Positions 46,806-58,060 of a DNA stretch of 64,000 nucleotides are shown in pieces; positions within the stretch are counted from its first letter, which is position 1; each line of letters starts with the position of its first letter. This DNA comes from Halichoerus grypus. Its lineage: Eukaryota > Chordata > Mammalia > Carnivora > Phocidae. The position numbers were made by a program, and so were the translations under genes. The stretch is taken from the NCBI RefSeq assembly GCF_964656455.1, contig NC_135716.1, forward strand, positions 105,928,389-105,992,388, in the 5' to 3' direction. The notes under the pieces were generated by a model. It saw only the letters and a program-made list of their open reading frames with translations, did no database searches and was not told the origin of the DNA.

Positions 46806-47386
46806 AAGCTTTCTTTTTAAAAGAAATGTTCCATGCTTTAGTTAATGCACAATATACTTGTAGTCTCATATTTGTTCATTATTATATAGATCTCTTTTTA
46901 TTGCAATATTTGGTCACATATTTTCTATGGCCAAATTAAGAAATATTGGTCCTATGAATGTATAGAAATGTCTTTGTATCAGAGTGCCATCTCCGCTATG
47001 CAAACTATTCATTAGAAGGAGTAGAAAGGAGATCAGGAAAAGTGATTTTTTTTTTTTCCAAATAACTCAAGCTTAATACTGTATGTAATCTTTCTAAATT
47101 ATCTTGCACATATTCTGGCTTAGTGCATAAATATGCATAATTTAACCCACTCTGCCTTTTGAGCATGAATCATTTTTTGGTGCTCTAATAAGTAAAGCTC
47201 TTGGGAGTTATAATGAGTTATGAAGTTATACAGGGGGTTTGTTTCCTTGATCTAAGGATTATTTATTTGATTTTTTTTTTCCTGTTTACCTTCTTAGAGC
47301 TTTCTCTGCCCTCTGCTGTTAATTCTCATTGTTTCTTGTCTTGAAATCTCTTTTAGCAACCTTCTGACCTGCTTCCAGTATGTTAC
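46806..47386. other. Unassigned intergenic stretch
   Basis: AT-rich with T-runs at about 47048-47058 and 47271-47280. Nothing else recognised. Confidence 0.6.
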
Positions 47387-47770
47387 TGTATTCGTCAGCC
47401 CAGGCTGCCACAACACAGTACCACAGGCTGGGTGGCTTAAACCACAGATATTTATTTTCTCACAGTTCTGAGGCCTGAAAGCCTAAGATCAAGGTGGTGT
47501 TTGGTGAGGATTCTCTCCTTGGGTTGGAGACTGCTGCCTTCTCTCTGTGTCTTCACATGGCCTTTCCTTTGTGTACCTGCAGAAAAAAACAGCTCTGGTA
47601 TCTCTTCCTCTTGTCACAAAGACACCAGTTCTCTCAGAATAAAGCCCCCTCTTATGACCTCATTGAACCTTAGTTATCTCCCAAAAGGCTCTGCCGCAAA
47701 ATACAGTCACACTCAGGGTCAAGCCTTCAACATATGAATCTGGGAGGGGGATGCAATTCGGTCCAAAACA
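47387..47770 (-). mobile_element. MaLR LTR (MLT1 type), antisense
   Basis: TTCGTCAGCCCAGGCTGCCA, TTTATTTTCTCACAGTTCTG, CCTAAGATCAAGGTGGTGTT, CTTATGACCTCATTGAACCT, and AATTCGGTCCAAAACA at the far end are the antisense order of an MLT1 LTR. The 78-residue + frame is a shadow of it. Confidence 0.9.
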
Positions 47771-48544
47771 GCTATGCACTCATTTCCTTAAAATGTTATC
47801 TTCTTAAAAAATAAATAAATAAATAAAAATAAAATAAAATAAAATTTCATCTTCTATAGTGACAATGTCTTACCCAGTAACTGAAGGATGCCAGTGGAAC
47901 ACAGGTGACACGGGTGTTATTATACATAAAACTCAGTCAATTAGGATAAGGGGGAGCTCTACTCTCTCATGAAATAAAATGTATGGGCTTTGTGATAGAT
48001 GTTTTCACTGCTGCTACTCTGACTTATTCGCTGGGCTACTAATTTCAGGTGGCCTTCAATGGTTCAAATTAAAGCTATCTGATCATCAAAAGTGGAGCCA
48101 TGATTATCTTTGTTGTGGGTAAGTATATTGAAAGTAGGGTCTTTTTTTTTTTTTTCTGAAAATAAGAAAGTGTAACATGAGATTTCCAGGTGTTATCTTA
48201 AGGCATGATCTGCAAGAACTCAAATAGATGTCAAATAATTATGTTTGCTCTCTAAGAAAATGCTTTTCGCCTATGGTGCAATGTTAGTACAATTTTATTA
48301 TAAATGAAGTGTAAACTTTTGAGATCCTAAATTGCAATGACCGAATGTAAAACTTCAGTGCTATGAAAGTTTTAGCTATTTTAGCTAGATTGTTTTCATT
48401 GTGATTTGGTGCTTTGTGTTAAGGAAGATCAACGTGTATATTAGACTAGATAAGCCAAATAATATAGACCTGGTATTTTTTAAGTGAGAATGGTGACAGC
48501 ATCTGGGATCATAGCCATACCATTTTAGATGCTTTTATATTTAT

Positions 48545-48645
48545 TCTGAATACTTGGTCTTAATTTCAAAATACTAAAGACATATGAACATACCAGCTGG
48601 GCCACCATCAATTGAAACTCTAACATTGTTCACTTTAACAATATA
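48545..48645 (+). repeat. Duplicated segment, copy B (paired with 45760-45875)
   Basis: CTGAATACTTGGTCTTAATT, CTAAAGACATATGAACATAC, CAGCTGGGCCACCATCAATT align with copy A. Probably a second fragment of the same old transposon. Confidence 0.8.
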
Positions 48646-48834
48646 TATTTTAAAAAGATAGCATTGCTATTTTTCAACTCCATATTCCCCACCACTATTG
48701 CTGCCTCTTTCTAATTCAACAGATTTCCAGGAACACTGTAAGGATAGCAGAAGCAATAGTAAGCTAAATTCTCTTCTATCCAGGTTAATCTAGATGTAGG
48801 TACAGAAATGTTACACACTGTTTATACCCTGATA

Positions 48835-49000
48835 TATAAATGGGTGATGGGTATTAAGGAGGGCACTTGTTGTGATGAGCACTGGGTGTTGTATGTGTGA
48901 TGAATCACTAAATTCTACACCTGAAACTAATATTATACTGTATGCTAACTAACTGGAATTTAAATAAAAATTTGGAGAAAGAAAAAAATAAAATGTATGC
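48835..49000 (+). mobile_element. L1 3'-end insertion, sense
   Basis: GGTGATGGGTATTAAGGAGG, TGTTGTGATGAGCACTGGGT, TGTGATGAATCACTAAATTC, ACACCTGAAACTAATATTAT, AACTGGAATTTAAATAAAAA. This is the + strand of the carnivore L1 3' UTR end also seen antisense at 19701 and 25505. Confidence 0.92.
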
Positions 49001-49039
49001 ATTCCTAAATAAATAAACAAATAAATAAACTCATGGTAT

Positions 49040-49315
49040 ATTTATAATGACATATATTATATATATCATATATTACATATATAGTTTATATACATACAAA
49101 TTATAGAAATATATAAAATATTAACTTTAATAATATTAAATATTATATAACATATTATAAATTTATATTACATACAAATTATATAAATATATAAAACATT
49201 AACTTTAATAATATTAACTATTAAAATAAATACTAATGTTTGCATGTAAATATATAAAAATTATATATATATAATATATATGTATATATTATATATATAT
49301 AATTTCATTTTGGGT
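49040..49315. repeat. AT-rich simple repeat block
   Basis: Nearly pure A/T, with two partly repeated units around ACATACAAATTATA and AACTTTAATAATATTAA (near 49092-49140 and 49170-49220), then TATATATA runs to 49305. It looks like a locally duplicated microsatellite. Confidence 0.85.
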
Positions 49316-49345
49316 AATAGACCAAGCAAGCACTTCTTTTCCTAT

Positions 49346-49780
49346 TGTTATGGATTGAATTGTGTCCGTCTAAACTTATTATGCTGAAGTCCTAACCCCA
49401 AGTAGCTCAGAAGGGAACCTTATTTGGAAATAGAGTAGTTGCAGATACAAGTAATGAAGATGAGGTCATCCTGGCGTAGAATGTGCCTCCACTCCGACAT
49501 GATGGGTGTCCGCGAGAAAGGGGAAATTTGGACACAACACACACATGTGAAGACGAAGGCAGAGACTGGGTGATGCTTCTACATGCCTGGGAACTCCAAA
49601 CTTGCCATCAAACTGGCAGAAGCTGGGCAGGAGGCATGGAAAAGACTCTCCCTCACCACCTTTAGAAAGAACCAAGTCTGTTGACATCTTGATTTGGATT
49701 TCTAGCCGCTAGAATGGCGAGATAATAAATTTCTCTGAATTATACCACCCAGTTTGTAGCACACAGCCCTAACAAGCTCA
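49346..49780 (+). mobile_element. MaLR LTR (MLT1 type), sense
   Basis: TGTTATGGATTGAATTGTGT, CTGAAGTCCTAACCCCAAGT, GGAACCTTATTTGGAAATAG, GAGGTCATCCTGGCGTAGAA, AAATTTCTCTGAATTATACC and a CAGCCC region near the end. Standard MLT1 order. Two 60- to 73-residue frames here are shadows. Confidence 0.9.
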
Positions 49781-50334
49781 TAGAACTATTTACTGCCTGT
49801 GGTACTCTGCAATAGTGGGCAAGGCAAAGACAGAAAGGCTTGAATTTTCGCTTTTCCATTGCCAGTTCTGTGATTTAGACCATGATATTTAAACCTACTA
49901 ATCTCTGTATCGTCAGGTTACACTAAATTTTACTACAGAAACAGTCAATCCCCAAACCTCAGCCCAAAGTAATTATTGTTTACTTCTGCTTCACACGTGC
50001 CCACCCAGGGTCACTTGGAGGCTCTGATCTATTTAATAACTACCCTAAAATGAGACCCAGGCTGGTAGAGGAGATGCCGTTTGGAACATAGGCATTAATT
50101 CTGACAGAGGGGAAAGAGACCAGTGGTAAGTGTGCCTGGCTTTTAAATAGTCTACCCCCAAAAGACACACATCACTTCTACTCACTTTTCATTGGCCAAA
50201 GCAAATCAACCATTGCTTGAATGCAAGAGAGTGGAGCAGTACTTAGAAAGGAGAAACAGCACCAAAAATCTGTAAACAGTCCCAATGGCCATCTGTCAGC
50301 ATTGATATGATCATAAATTGAGATTAACTAATTT

Positions 50335-50645
50335 AATCATTCATATTTTCATTCACCAATATTTATCCAGGCCCTACTCTGTGCTAGCTACTATCCCAGA
50401 GAGCTACTCTCAAGACAAAATCCCCACCCTCAACAAGTTTTTATTTTATTGGAGGACTTTATAGTAAAAATAAAGAAGAATGTAAATGTATAATACAATT
50501 TCAGATACTTATAAGTGTTATGAAGAAAAGTGAAGCAGGGCAAGGTTACTGAGAGACACTGGAATGAGAAGGTGTAAGGTCGATATTTTAGCAACAAATA
50601 CAAATTCCCTAGCATGGTCCATAGCAAGTGTAGGCACCCAAGAAA
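50335..50645 (-). repeat. L2 fossil, antisense
   Basis: ATTCACCAATATTTATCCAG, GCCCTACTCTGTGCTAGCTA, AAATCCCCACCCTCAACAAG and GAAGCAGGGCAAGGTTACTG match antisense L2 from its 3' end inward. Confidence 0.7.
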
Positions 50646-50754
50646 TGTTTTTTTTTTTTTCCTTTCCCCCAACACCCTAGATCATTCGCATCAACAACAG
50701 AAGACTCAAAGTGATTTTTGTGACTATTAAATTATAAAACATAGAAAAAGGATT

Positions 50755-51200
50755 AAAATGCCCAATTCTGGCAAGGATGTAATGTAACTGAGACAAGCAT
50801 GTATTTCTGCTGGCAGTGAAAATCCTTTTAGAAAGCAATTTGGCAATACATTTCATGATCCACTAAAATGCTCATAACCCTGACTCAGTAATTTCATTCC
50901 TGTGAATCTGTCTCCGAAAGTAATATAATTTAATAATCACAAAGATGAGTATTGCATTGTTATTTGTGATATCAAAAACAACATGAATATGCAGCAATAG
51001 GGAAATGGTTAAATGGATTATGGCTTACCAACTATATAGAATATTATGTAGTAATTAAAATGATAATTATGCACATTATGTAGCAACAGGAAAAATGTTT
51101 ATGATATAATTTTAATTTTAAAAAGGATGCAAATTATACCCTATAATTATGTGATGTAAAAATCATAAATGTAAATGCATAAAATTAAAAGAGAACATGG
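50755..51200 (+). mobile_element. Old L1 ORF2/3' fossil, sense
   Basis: CTGGCAAGGATGTAATGTAA, TCCTTTTAGAAAGCAATTTG, TAATTTCATTCCTGTGAATC, ATATGCAGCAATAGGGAAAT, GATTATGGCTTACCAACTAT follow the old L1 ORF2 C-terminal region in order. Confidence 0.75.
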
Positions 51201-51679
51201 AAAAGTGAAATCTAGAATGTACAAATTTGTAGTAATTAAAAATATATTTTATTCATTTTGTTACCTTTATCAAATGTTTAACAAGTACTCCCTCACTATT
51301 GTTTGTATAATGGATTCAAAATTATAGTTAAAAGAGCCATGGAGAACAATGATTTCCTACTCAATGGATTTGATCTTGACCGAAATCTTACTATGTGCTC
51401 TAATCTGACCGAACCTTATCATATCTTAAATTTATAATCCTCAAGTTACCACTTTTGTGATTTCTATATTAAATTGATATTGTAAGTGATGTATTATATC
51501 TTAAATAAATAAATCCAGAAATTTAGTAAATGATGTAATCAGCCAGAACTTATTTCTGAGACATTGCAATAGAATGTGGATTTTAAATTTTCAGATCTTT
51601 GGCATCTTACTTGCTGGAATTTTGAGTGGGAAGTAGTATCTGTGCCTTCATTGCTAGAAAGCAGATTACGGACTAAGTC

Positions 51680-51906
51680 CAGTAGTTTTTTAACAGGGCT
51701 TAATTTTGTCCCCCAGGGGACATGTAGCAATAATTAGAAACCTTGTCACAACTTGGGGGAAGGAATTGTGCTGCTGACATTGGGTGGGTAGAGGCCAGGG
51801 ATGTGGCTAAACATCTTACAACATACATGATAGCAACAGGACAGCTCCCACAACAAAGAATGATCTGGCCCAAAATGCTATTAGTACCCAGGTTGAGAAA
51901 TCCTAG
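51680..51906 (-). mobile_element. MER20 hAT-Charlie element
   Basis: Left end CAGTAGTTTTTTAACAGGGC and right end CAGGTTGAGAAATCCTAG are inverted termini. Inside are TTTTGTCCCCCAGGGGACAT, GGGTAGAGGCCAGGGATGTG, AAACATCTTACAACATACAT and AATGATCTGGCCCAAAATGC, the MER20 order. MER20 copies are known in other mammals to be co-opted as regulatory DNA; nothing here shows that for this copy. Confidence 0.9.
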
Positions 51907-51974
51907 AATAGGCAGTGGGAAGAATACAAGCTTGACAGTAAAGAAAACCAACTTGTAATTTTATTTTCACTGCT

Positions 51975-52150
51975 AAAATGTTGGCCTTGAGCTAGCCACT
52001 TAAATTCTATCCTTCAATTTATTTATTAGCAAAATGAAGGTAAATAATATTTATCCTACCTCAGGGGACGGTTCTGAGAGTAAAATAGAGACAATGCACT
52101 AGTGCTTTAAGAAGTTAAAGTAAATACCATACAAATATTATCATTATATA
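51975..52150 (-). repeat. MIR fossil, antisense
   Basis: CCTTGAGCTAGCCACTTAAA, TTTATTAGCAAAATGAAGGT, CCTACCTCAGGGGACGGTTC, and AATACCATACAAATATTATC follow antisense MIR. Confidence 0.75.
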
Positions 52151-52769
52151 TATACTTCAAAAATCTCTTTAAGTTGATTACCAAAAAAACAATGAAGGTA
52201 GAAACAACTATTCAATAGCATATGAGTAACTGCTTCTGAAATTTTTAATTTGCTGTGTTTCCCTGGAGAATATTAATGAAAACCATAACAAAATAATACC
52301 ACTTTATTATATTTTCCAAATAAAATAATCTAGTTTCCTTAATCAATTGTCTGCCCCCATCCTGTGTCTTGAATTTCTCCACGGTCACTGGGTTCTTGCC
52401 TTTAGCTACAGATATGCTCAGGATCCTTTGGGGGACCACCCAGTTCCACTTCAGGCTATACCACTTCCATTCTACCATTTATTACTTGTTACTACCAATT
52501 TCTCACCTCCGTTTCACTCATATAACCCAAACATTTCTTCATTGCAACTGCTCAGATTAACCTCAACCAAGCTAAAGAGAATGCGTAGAAGCAATGACAT
52601 CCCAGTAGCAGAAGGACACTCAATGCCTACATCTTGGTTTTAATACTATTCTCCAATAAGAGGAACCAGGGCTCCTCAGAGAAACAGCTGATTCGAGAAC
52701 TGGGACAGGAAGTATGCGAGATGGGCCTGGGGCATCTTGTAGTCCCAGAAAGAAAGGAAGTGATAAAAG

Positions 52770-52792
52770 ACACACAAACACACACACACACT
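52770..52792. repeat. (CA)n microsatellite
   Basis: ACACACAAACACACACACAC followed by ACT. Short. Confidence 0.9.
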
Positions 52793-52844
52793 CGGTGATG
52801 GGGTACGTTGAAGGAACATAAGGACCAACTAAAAGAGCTCCCAA

Positions 52845-53705
52845 TGGCCAAAGCCAGAACAATTCAAGTAACAAAATGAATAAAGTCCCATTGGATTATA
52901 ATCCAAAGTATAAAATGAATATGCCAATGATCCCATACTGATATAAATAAATGATTGAATAAATAAATGGAGGAGAATAGACAATTCTGTGCAGCATAAG
53001 TGTAAATAATTTAGATAGATACTTCACCTCAGGGATAGAGCATGACGCCTCACCCCTTAAGTGGGGACTGAGTTGGGTGACTTTCATCCAAAGAGGACAG
53101 TATGGAGAGAGAGGAAAAAGAGTGACTTTCCTGGGAAGAAATTTGACAAATACTACCTCAGCCACATGAGCAAAATTAGTATCAACAGTCATAAATCATG
53201 TTTATGGTGTGTACCTTTGATTTGATGTGATGAAAGTGGCACTTTACCTCTGTGGGCTTCCCAAAACCCGTTAACCCAATCTAACCATGAGAACAATATC
53301 AACAGATTTCCATTGAGGGACATTCAACAAAATGCCTAATCGGTACTCCTCAAAGCTGTCAAGATCATCAAAACAAAATAAGTCTGGAAAACAGTCATAG
53401 CCAAGAGTAGTCTAAGGAGGTATGACAATTCAATGCAATATGGTATTCTGGATGGGATCTGGAACAGAACAAGGACATTAGGTGAGACCTAAGAAAATCA
53501 GAATAAAGTATGGACTTTGGTTAACAATGCTTTACTATTGGTTCATTAACTGCAAAAATGTGCCATACTAATGAAAGATATTAATAATAGGGGAAATTGG
53601 GTGTGGGTATATGGGAACAGTTCTTGTACCATCTTCACAGCTCTTCTGTAAGCCTAAATATTCTGAAATACAGTTTAAGCTTAAAAATAATGGTTTTTTT
53701 AAATT
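52845..53705 (+). mobile_element. Old L1 (L1M/L1ME type) 3' end, sense
   Basis: GAGGGACATTCAACAAAATG, CGGTACTCCTCAAAGCTGTC, AAGATCATCAAAACAAAATA, GGATGGGATCTGGAACAGAA, and the terminal TATTCTGAAATACAGTTTAA are standard phrases of old eutherian L1 3' UTRs. A 98-residue minus-strand frame inside it is chance. Confidence 0.8.
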
Positions 53706-53910
53706 GTTCTCAGAGATTAGTCAGTGCAATATTCTTTGCTGAACTACCCAAAAGTTACTGACAGAAGATGAAGTCCACATTTGTTACTATTTAGACTTTG
53801 ATTTCATCTATTTCCTATTACTAGTTATTCATGGTATAGCTAATGTTTACTTGGCAGCCTCTGTATGTATAATAGTTTACATATCAATTAAGAGCTAGAG
53901 ATATTTGGTT

Positions 53911-53929
53911 TAAAAAAAAAAAAAAAAAA
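53911..53929 (+). repeat. Poly-A run
   Basis: A pure A-run; no retrocopy body was recognised upstream. Confidence 0.85.
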
Positions 53930-54489
53930 GAGGAATATTGAAGGGAAATAAGCCTCATGCTCCTGTAAAGGAACAGAACTTATTGGGTGGGCTGCAATGA
54001 GGTAGGTCTGACTGTGGTATGGAGGCTGGGAGAGCAGGCATGATGGCCGCTGCTTGTCTAAGACAGAAGGTCATTCTGGTGGGTAATAATACAGTAACCC
54101 CTCAAAAGCAGGGAAGTAGAAAACAAGAGGTAATCTAGTATGTTGGTCTGTCTCAGAAGAACCCAATGTGGAGCAACATGGTTTGAAGAGGTATAGAACA
54201 GGATCCAAGAGTAGTTGCTATTGCAGATATGAACAGTCAGTTGCCGTGGAATGAATCAGGGCAATGGTTCAGAAACCACTGAACGAAGTGGGATATTGGG
54301 GCTGTGCCTCTGATTACCTTCTCCTTCCCCCTGCCCTGCCTCCAAAGAAAAACGTAAGGCAAACTTTAGTCCTGAAACGTGTTTAGTAGGCTTGTTATCA
54401 TACAGGCTTGAAAACATGAGTATCAAGATAAGACTTTGATTATTAGTGGAAATACAAGATTAGGATCAGACATGGGCAATGAAGCAGAA

Positions 54490-54625
54490 ACTCAGGTTTA
54501 TTGAACAAACACTTAAAGAACACTTATGTGTCAGACTATTCTAAAGCACTTTGAAAGTATTCATTCATTATATCTTTATAAGAGAAGATAACTTTTCATT
54601 ACCACTTTATTCTCAAAGCCTATGA
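54490..54625 (+). repeat. MIR fragment, sense
   Basis: AACACTTATGTGTCAGACTA, TTCTAAAGCACTTTGAAAGT, TTACCACTTTATTCTC match the MIR 5' and middle part. Confidence 0.65.
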
Positions 54626-54668
54626 CAGAACATGGTTCATAATGGGCCTTTAGTAAATGTTTTTCATA

Positions 54669-54820
54669 AAGAAGAAAAGAAAGAAGGAGGGAGGGAAAGG
54701 AAACAGAGGAAGGGAGGAGGGGGAGAAAAGGGGGTAAGAGAGAGGGGAGGGAGAAGAAGGAGGGATAGAAGGGAAGGGGGTGGAGGGAGAGAAGGGAAAG
54801 AGAGAGGGAGGAAGGAATAG
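54669..54820 (+). repeat. Polypurine (GGA/GAA) tract, about 150 bases
   Basis: Almost only A and G over about 150 bases (GAAGGAGGGAGGG, GGAGGGGGAGAAAAGGGGG units). The Arg/Glu/Gly-rich + frame and its Pro/Ser/Phe-rich minus counterpart are artefacts. Confidence 0.95.
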
Positions 54821-54964
54821 ATTACTACCCCTCAAAGTCTGGGTTGACTATACTGAAATATCTGCTGTCCAGATGAGGATTGGTTCTAGGGAATGAAATG
54901 GAGCAGAGAATGGAGCTGGTGGGGGGATTAAGAAGGTTATGGTACCGTGGAGGTGGGATGGAGA

Positions 54965-55185
54965 AGACAATAACAACAAAATGGCCAACATTTATTGATC
55001 ACTCGCTATGGGCCAGCATTATGTATGCATGATTCCTACAAATCACTTTTATTATTAATATTATTATCGCCCATTTTATGTATAAGGAAAGTAACACATA
55101 TTTAATAACTTTCTCTAGGTAACACAGATACTAAGGTACAACGCTGAAACTGAAACCTTAGATTCCCTGCTCTGTGTAAAATCTA
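54965..55185 (+). repeat. MIR fossil, sense, nearly complete
   Basis: GGCCAACATTTATTGATCAC, TCGCTATGGGCCAGCATTAT, TTATTATCGCCCATTTTATG, TATAAGGAAAGTAACACATA, TTCTCTAGGTAACACAGATA follow the MIR consensus in order. Confidence 0.85.
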
Positions 55186-55546
55186 GGCTAGGAGCAGGCA
55201 GATCCTCACAAAGTAGATCAAAATGTGGGCCCAGTTTTGAAGCAATGTGGTACCTGTTCTAAGCAATCAGGTCCACTTGTAAGTGTAAGAAACACGTTCT
55301 ACAAAGTCAATATAGTCAGCATTTGTGAAAATGAGTCAGAAGGGTGGACAGGGACATGGCGAGTGGAAAGGAGGTGTCGGACGGTGGGGAGGAAAAGATA
55401 AAAGGCCTTGGCATTTACATCATATATAGCAATATCTGCTTTAAAATCCCGCTGATGACTCTGAAAGACAGAGAGTATTAAACTCTGTTATGTAAGTCAG
55501 ATATATACAATAGCAAGTTAAATAGCCTTATTTAAAATTCAATTTA

Positions 55547-55739
55547 GGGGTGCCTGGGTGGCTCAGATGGTTAAGCGTCTGCCCTCAGCTCAGGTCATGA
55601 TCCCAGGCTCCTGGGATCAAGCCCCACAAACAGGCTCTCTGCTCAGCAGGGAGCCTGCTTCTCCGTCTCCCTCTGCTGCTCCCCCTGCTTGTACTCTCTC
55701 CCTCTGTCGAATAAACAAATAAAACCTTAAAAAAAAATA
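55547..55739 (+). mobile_element. SINEC, sense
   Basis: GGGTGCCTGGGTGGCTCAGA, GGTCATGATCCCAGGCTCCT, CT-rich middle, AATAAACAAATAAAACC tail. Duplication AAAATTCAATTTA / AAAAGTCAATTTA (55534-55546 and 55740-55752, one mismatch). Confidence 0.95.
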
Positions 55740-55752
55740 AAAAGTCAATTTA

Positions 55753-57660
55753 TATGGCAGGAATTTTGAAAAACCATTCAAACACAATCTTACACTTGTA
55801 CACAAATTATTCTTTAGTCAAAAAAGATTTTTTTTTGTCCTCAAGTAATACATTCACCTGAAAAGGGGGAACATTTTAAAAGCAAAATACTAAGAGGAGC
55901 TCAAAATGTCAGATAGTATGAAGTCTCCTTTAGCCCAGAACCAAAAGCATCCTCATTTTTAGGAACTTTATTCAGAGCATTCCATCTTTAAGAGTCTCCC
56001 GATGCCTTAATGGGAACCGAATCATGAAGCTCAGGAGATAGTCTGTGCTCTGACTTCTTGTAACCTTGTTCTTGAACTTCAGCTCTTCTTCAATCTCTGT
56101 TTCAGTCCCACAGCCGGGTCATTAGCCTCACTCTTTTGAACTTGGTGTGAAAATTGTGCTATCTCAGAATCTGGTCTCAGACCAGATATGTCAAACGAGT
56201 TTCCAATCAAATCCAGCCTGATATATTAGTAATCGTTGCCTGCGCTGTTAGATGAAGAGTGTGAAGCAATATCCAGGCGCAGGGGGACAGAATCCAGTGA
56301 TCGATGAGCAACGTCGGCCAGGGGGACACTAAGGGGACAACTGGGGGACTGTGTGCTGTATTTGGCCTCTATGTCTCCTTGGGGTTTCTATTTCTAGCAC
56401 AGCCTAGATAGGACTTATTTGTGTGCTTCTCAACCTCCTACACTGAAAGCAATGGATGAGTTAACCAAAGCTCTGGCAGCCCTAAAAACTTGCTCTTCTG
56501 TAGAGACTGGGAGTTCTAGTCACAGCTGTTGGGTGAGTGGGTGGAGCCCCGACCCCTCTGCCCCTCCCCCCCCAAGGTCTGCCAACTCAGTCCCATTTGC
56601 TTTCCTGCATGACATAAGTCTACTCCAAGATCTACCAAGTGTCTTAGGACGTTGGCCTGGAAACTCGCCTGGCTCTTGCTATTCTTGCCCAAAACGTACA
56701 GGTCAGTTAAAGATAACTTTAAAGGTAGCATTATGATAAATCATTTGTGGTCCATTTTGCCAAACTTTATCTCCCACTGTCCGTTGCCCCTCCCCCAACA
56801 ACCAATTTTTCACGGCAGACATTGTTAATCCATCACTGAATCCATTTTCACTGAGCCTGGATGCAGCTTTAGAATCAGGCTTAACCTGGCAACCCAGACT
56901 GCATTGGGAGGGCGCCATCTATTCAGGGCTAGGAATCCGGTGCATCCATGCTCCTCACCACCACAGGAGCAGGATCTGTGAGAAGTGGGATCTACTCTGC
57001 TGGATTACATCCACTATGGGAGGGGAAAATTTAATTCTAGAGACGAACGAATCAAAGCCAGTGTATCCCAAGCCATAGTCAGGACTGAACTCAGACAAAA
57101 TTACCAAGGAGACTAAAATTCAAGTTTCTTCTCACATGTCTCCCTTTCAGCTTCTTCACAACCAGGCTGCCTAGAGTCCCTCACCAGTTCCTCCCTGGTA
57201 ATTTTTTTTTTCTTCGAACGACTTCCTCCACCTCAAAACTTAGTAATTCCTTGTCTCATTCCTTCAAAACTAAACTCTTAGCCTGAGTACATTTTAGGTA
57301 TTTACGAAATACTGGCTGGCTGGCTGCCTGGCGGGGAGACGGAGGGGTCAAGAAAAAATACCCATTAGATAAAAGGGGTTCTTCCCAATAGGTAATGAAT
57401 TATAGTGAATCTCATGAAGTTCTGTAGAGCAACACAGGGCAGATGGTGACTGCTTGGAGCAATCTTACATGCAAAATGGGAATGAAATAGTTAAATAGCA
57501 AATCCCAGCTAGGTGGCACTGTGTTTTAAGTAAATAATTTTTAACCCAACTGCAGTAAGCCTGCTGGGGAGTTTGCTACAGAGATAATGGCTTCCAAATC
57601 GTGAGGGGCAATTATTCAAGCTGTAGTATGTCATAAAAACAAATAGAGCTTTATGGGCAT
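55753..57660. other. Unassigned intergenic stretch
   Basis: About 1.9 kb, less AT-rich than average, with a few scattered CpGs (around 56270-56310) and a 105-residue chance frame at 56419-56736 without any domain. No named repeat or gene recognised. Confidence 0.6.
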
Positions 57661-57666
57661 AAGGTT

Positions 57667-57855
57667 GCCAGATTTAGCAAACGAAAATACAGATGTCCAG
57701 CTAGCTTGGAATGTCAGACAGAGGATGAATACATTTTAGTATAAGTATGCCCTATGTCGTATTTGGGGCATACTTACAGAAAAAAAAATACTTATTGTTT
57801 ATCTGAAATTCAAAGCGAATTATGCTTCTCGTATTTTATCTGGCATCTCTATAGG
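57667..57855. mobile_element. Palindromic MITE-like DNA transposon
   Basis: The outer arms, GCCAGATTTAGCAAAC/GAAAATAC on the left and GTATTTTATCTGGC on the right, are inverted. The centre repeats the pattern with AAGTATGCCC and GGGGCATACTT. The whole element folds back on itself. I recognise the family by its palindromic layout in mammals but not by a reliable name. Confidence 0.75.
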
Positions 57856-58020
57856 GACATCTCTTGTATATCTGGCATAGCAGAGGCATTACACACACAT
57901 TTTCCTGTCTCTCATACCCTTATTCAGATCCCCAGCCCTTTACTCTCCAACTCCCAAGCTTCTCTGGAAATCTCCAGCGTTCATTTCCTGTGTGCTAACA
58001 GTTAGTTACTCTATCACACT

Positions 58021-58060
58021 GTCTTCTCTCTCTCTTTCTCTCCCTCTCTCTTTCTCTCAT
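58021..58060 (+). repeat. CT-rich microsatellite
   Basis: GTCTTCTCTCTCTCTTTCTC followed by more CTCT units. Confidence 0.9.

Noticed and set aside
54632..54820. Arg/Glu/Gly-rich and Pro/Ser/Phe-rich paired frames
   Set aside because: Both are translations of a polypurine/polypyrimidine tract.
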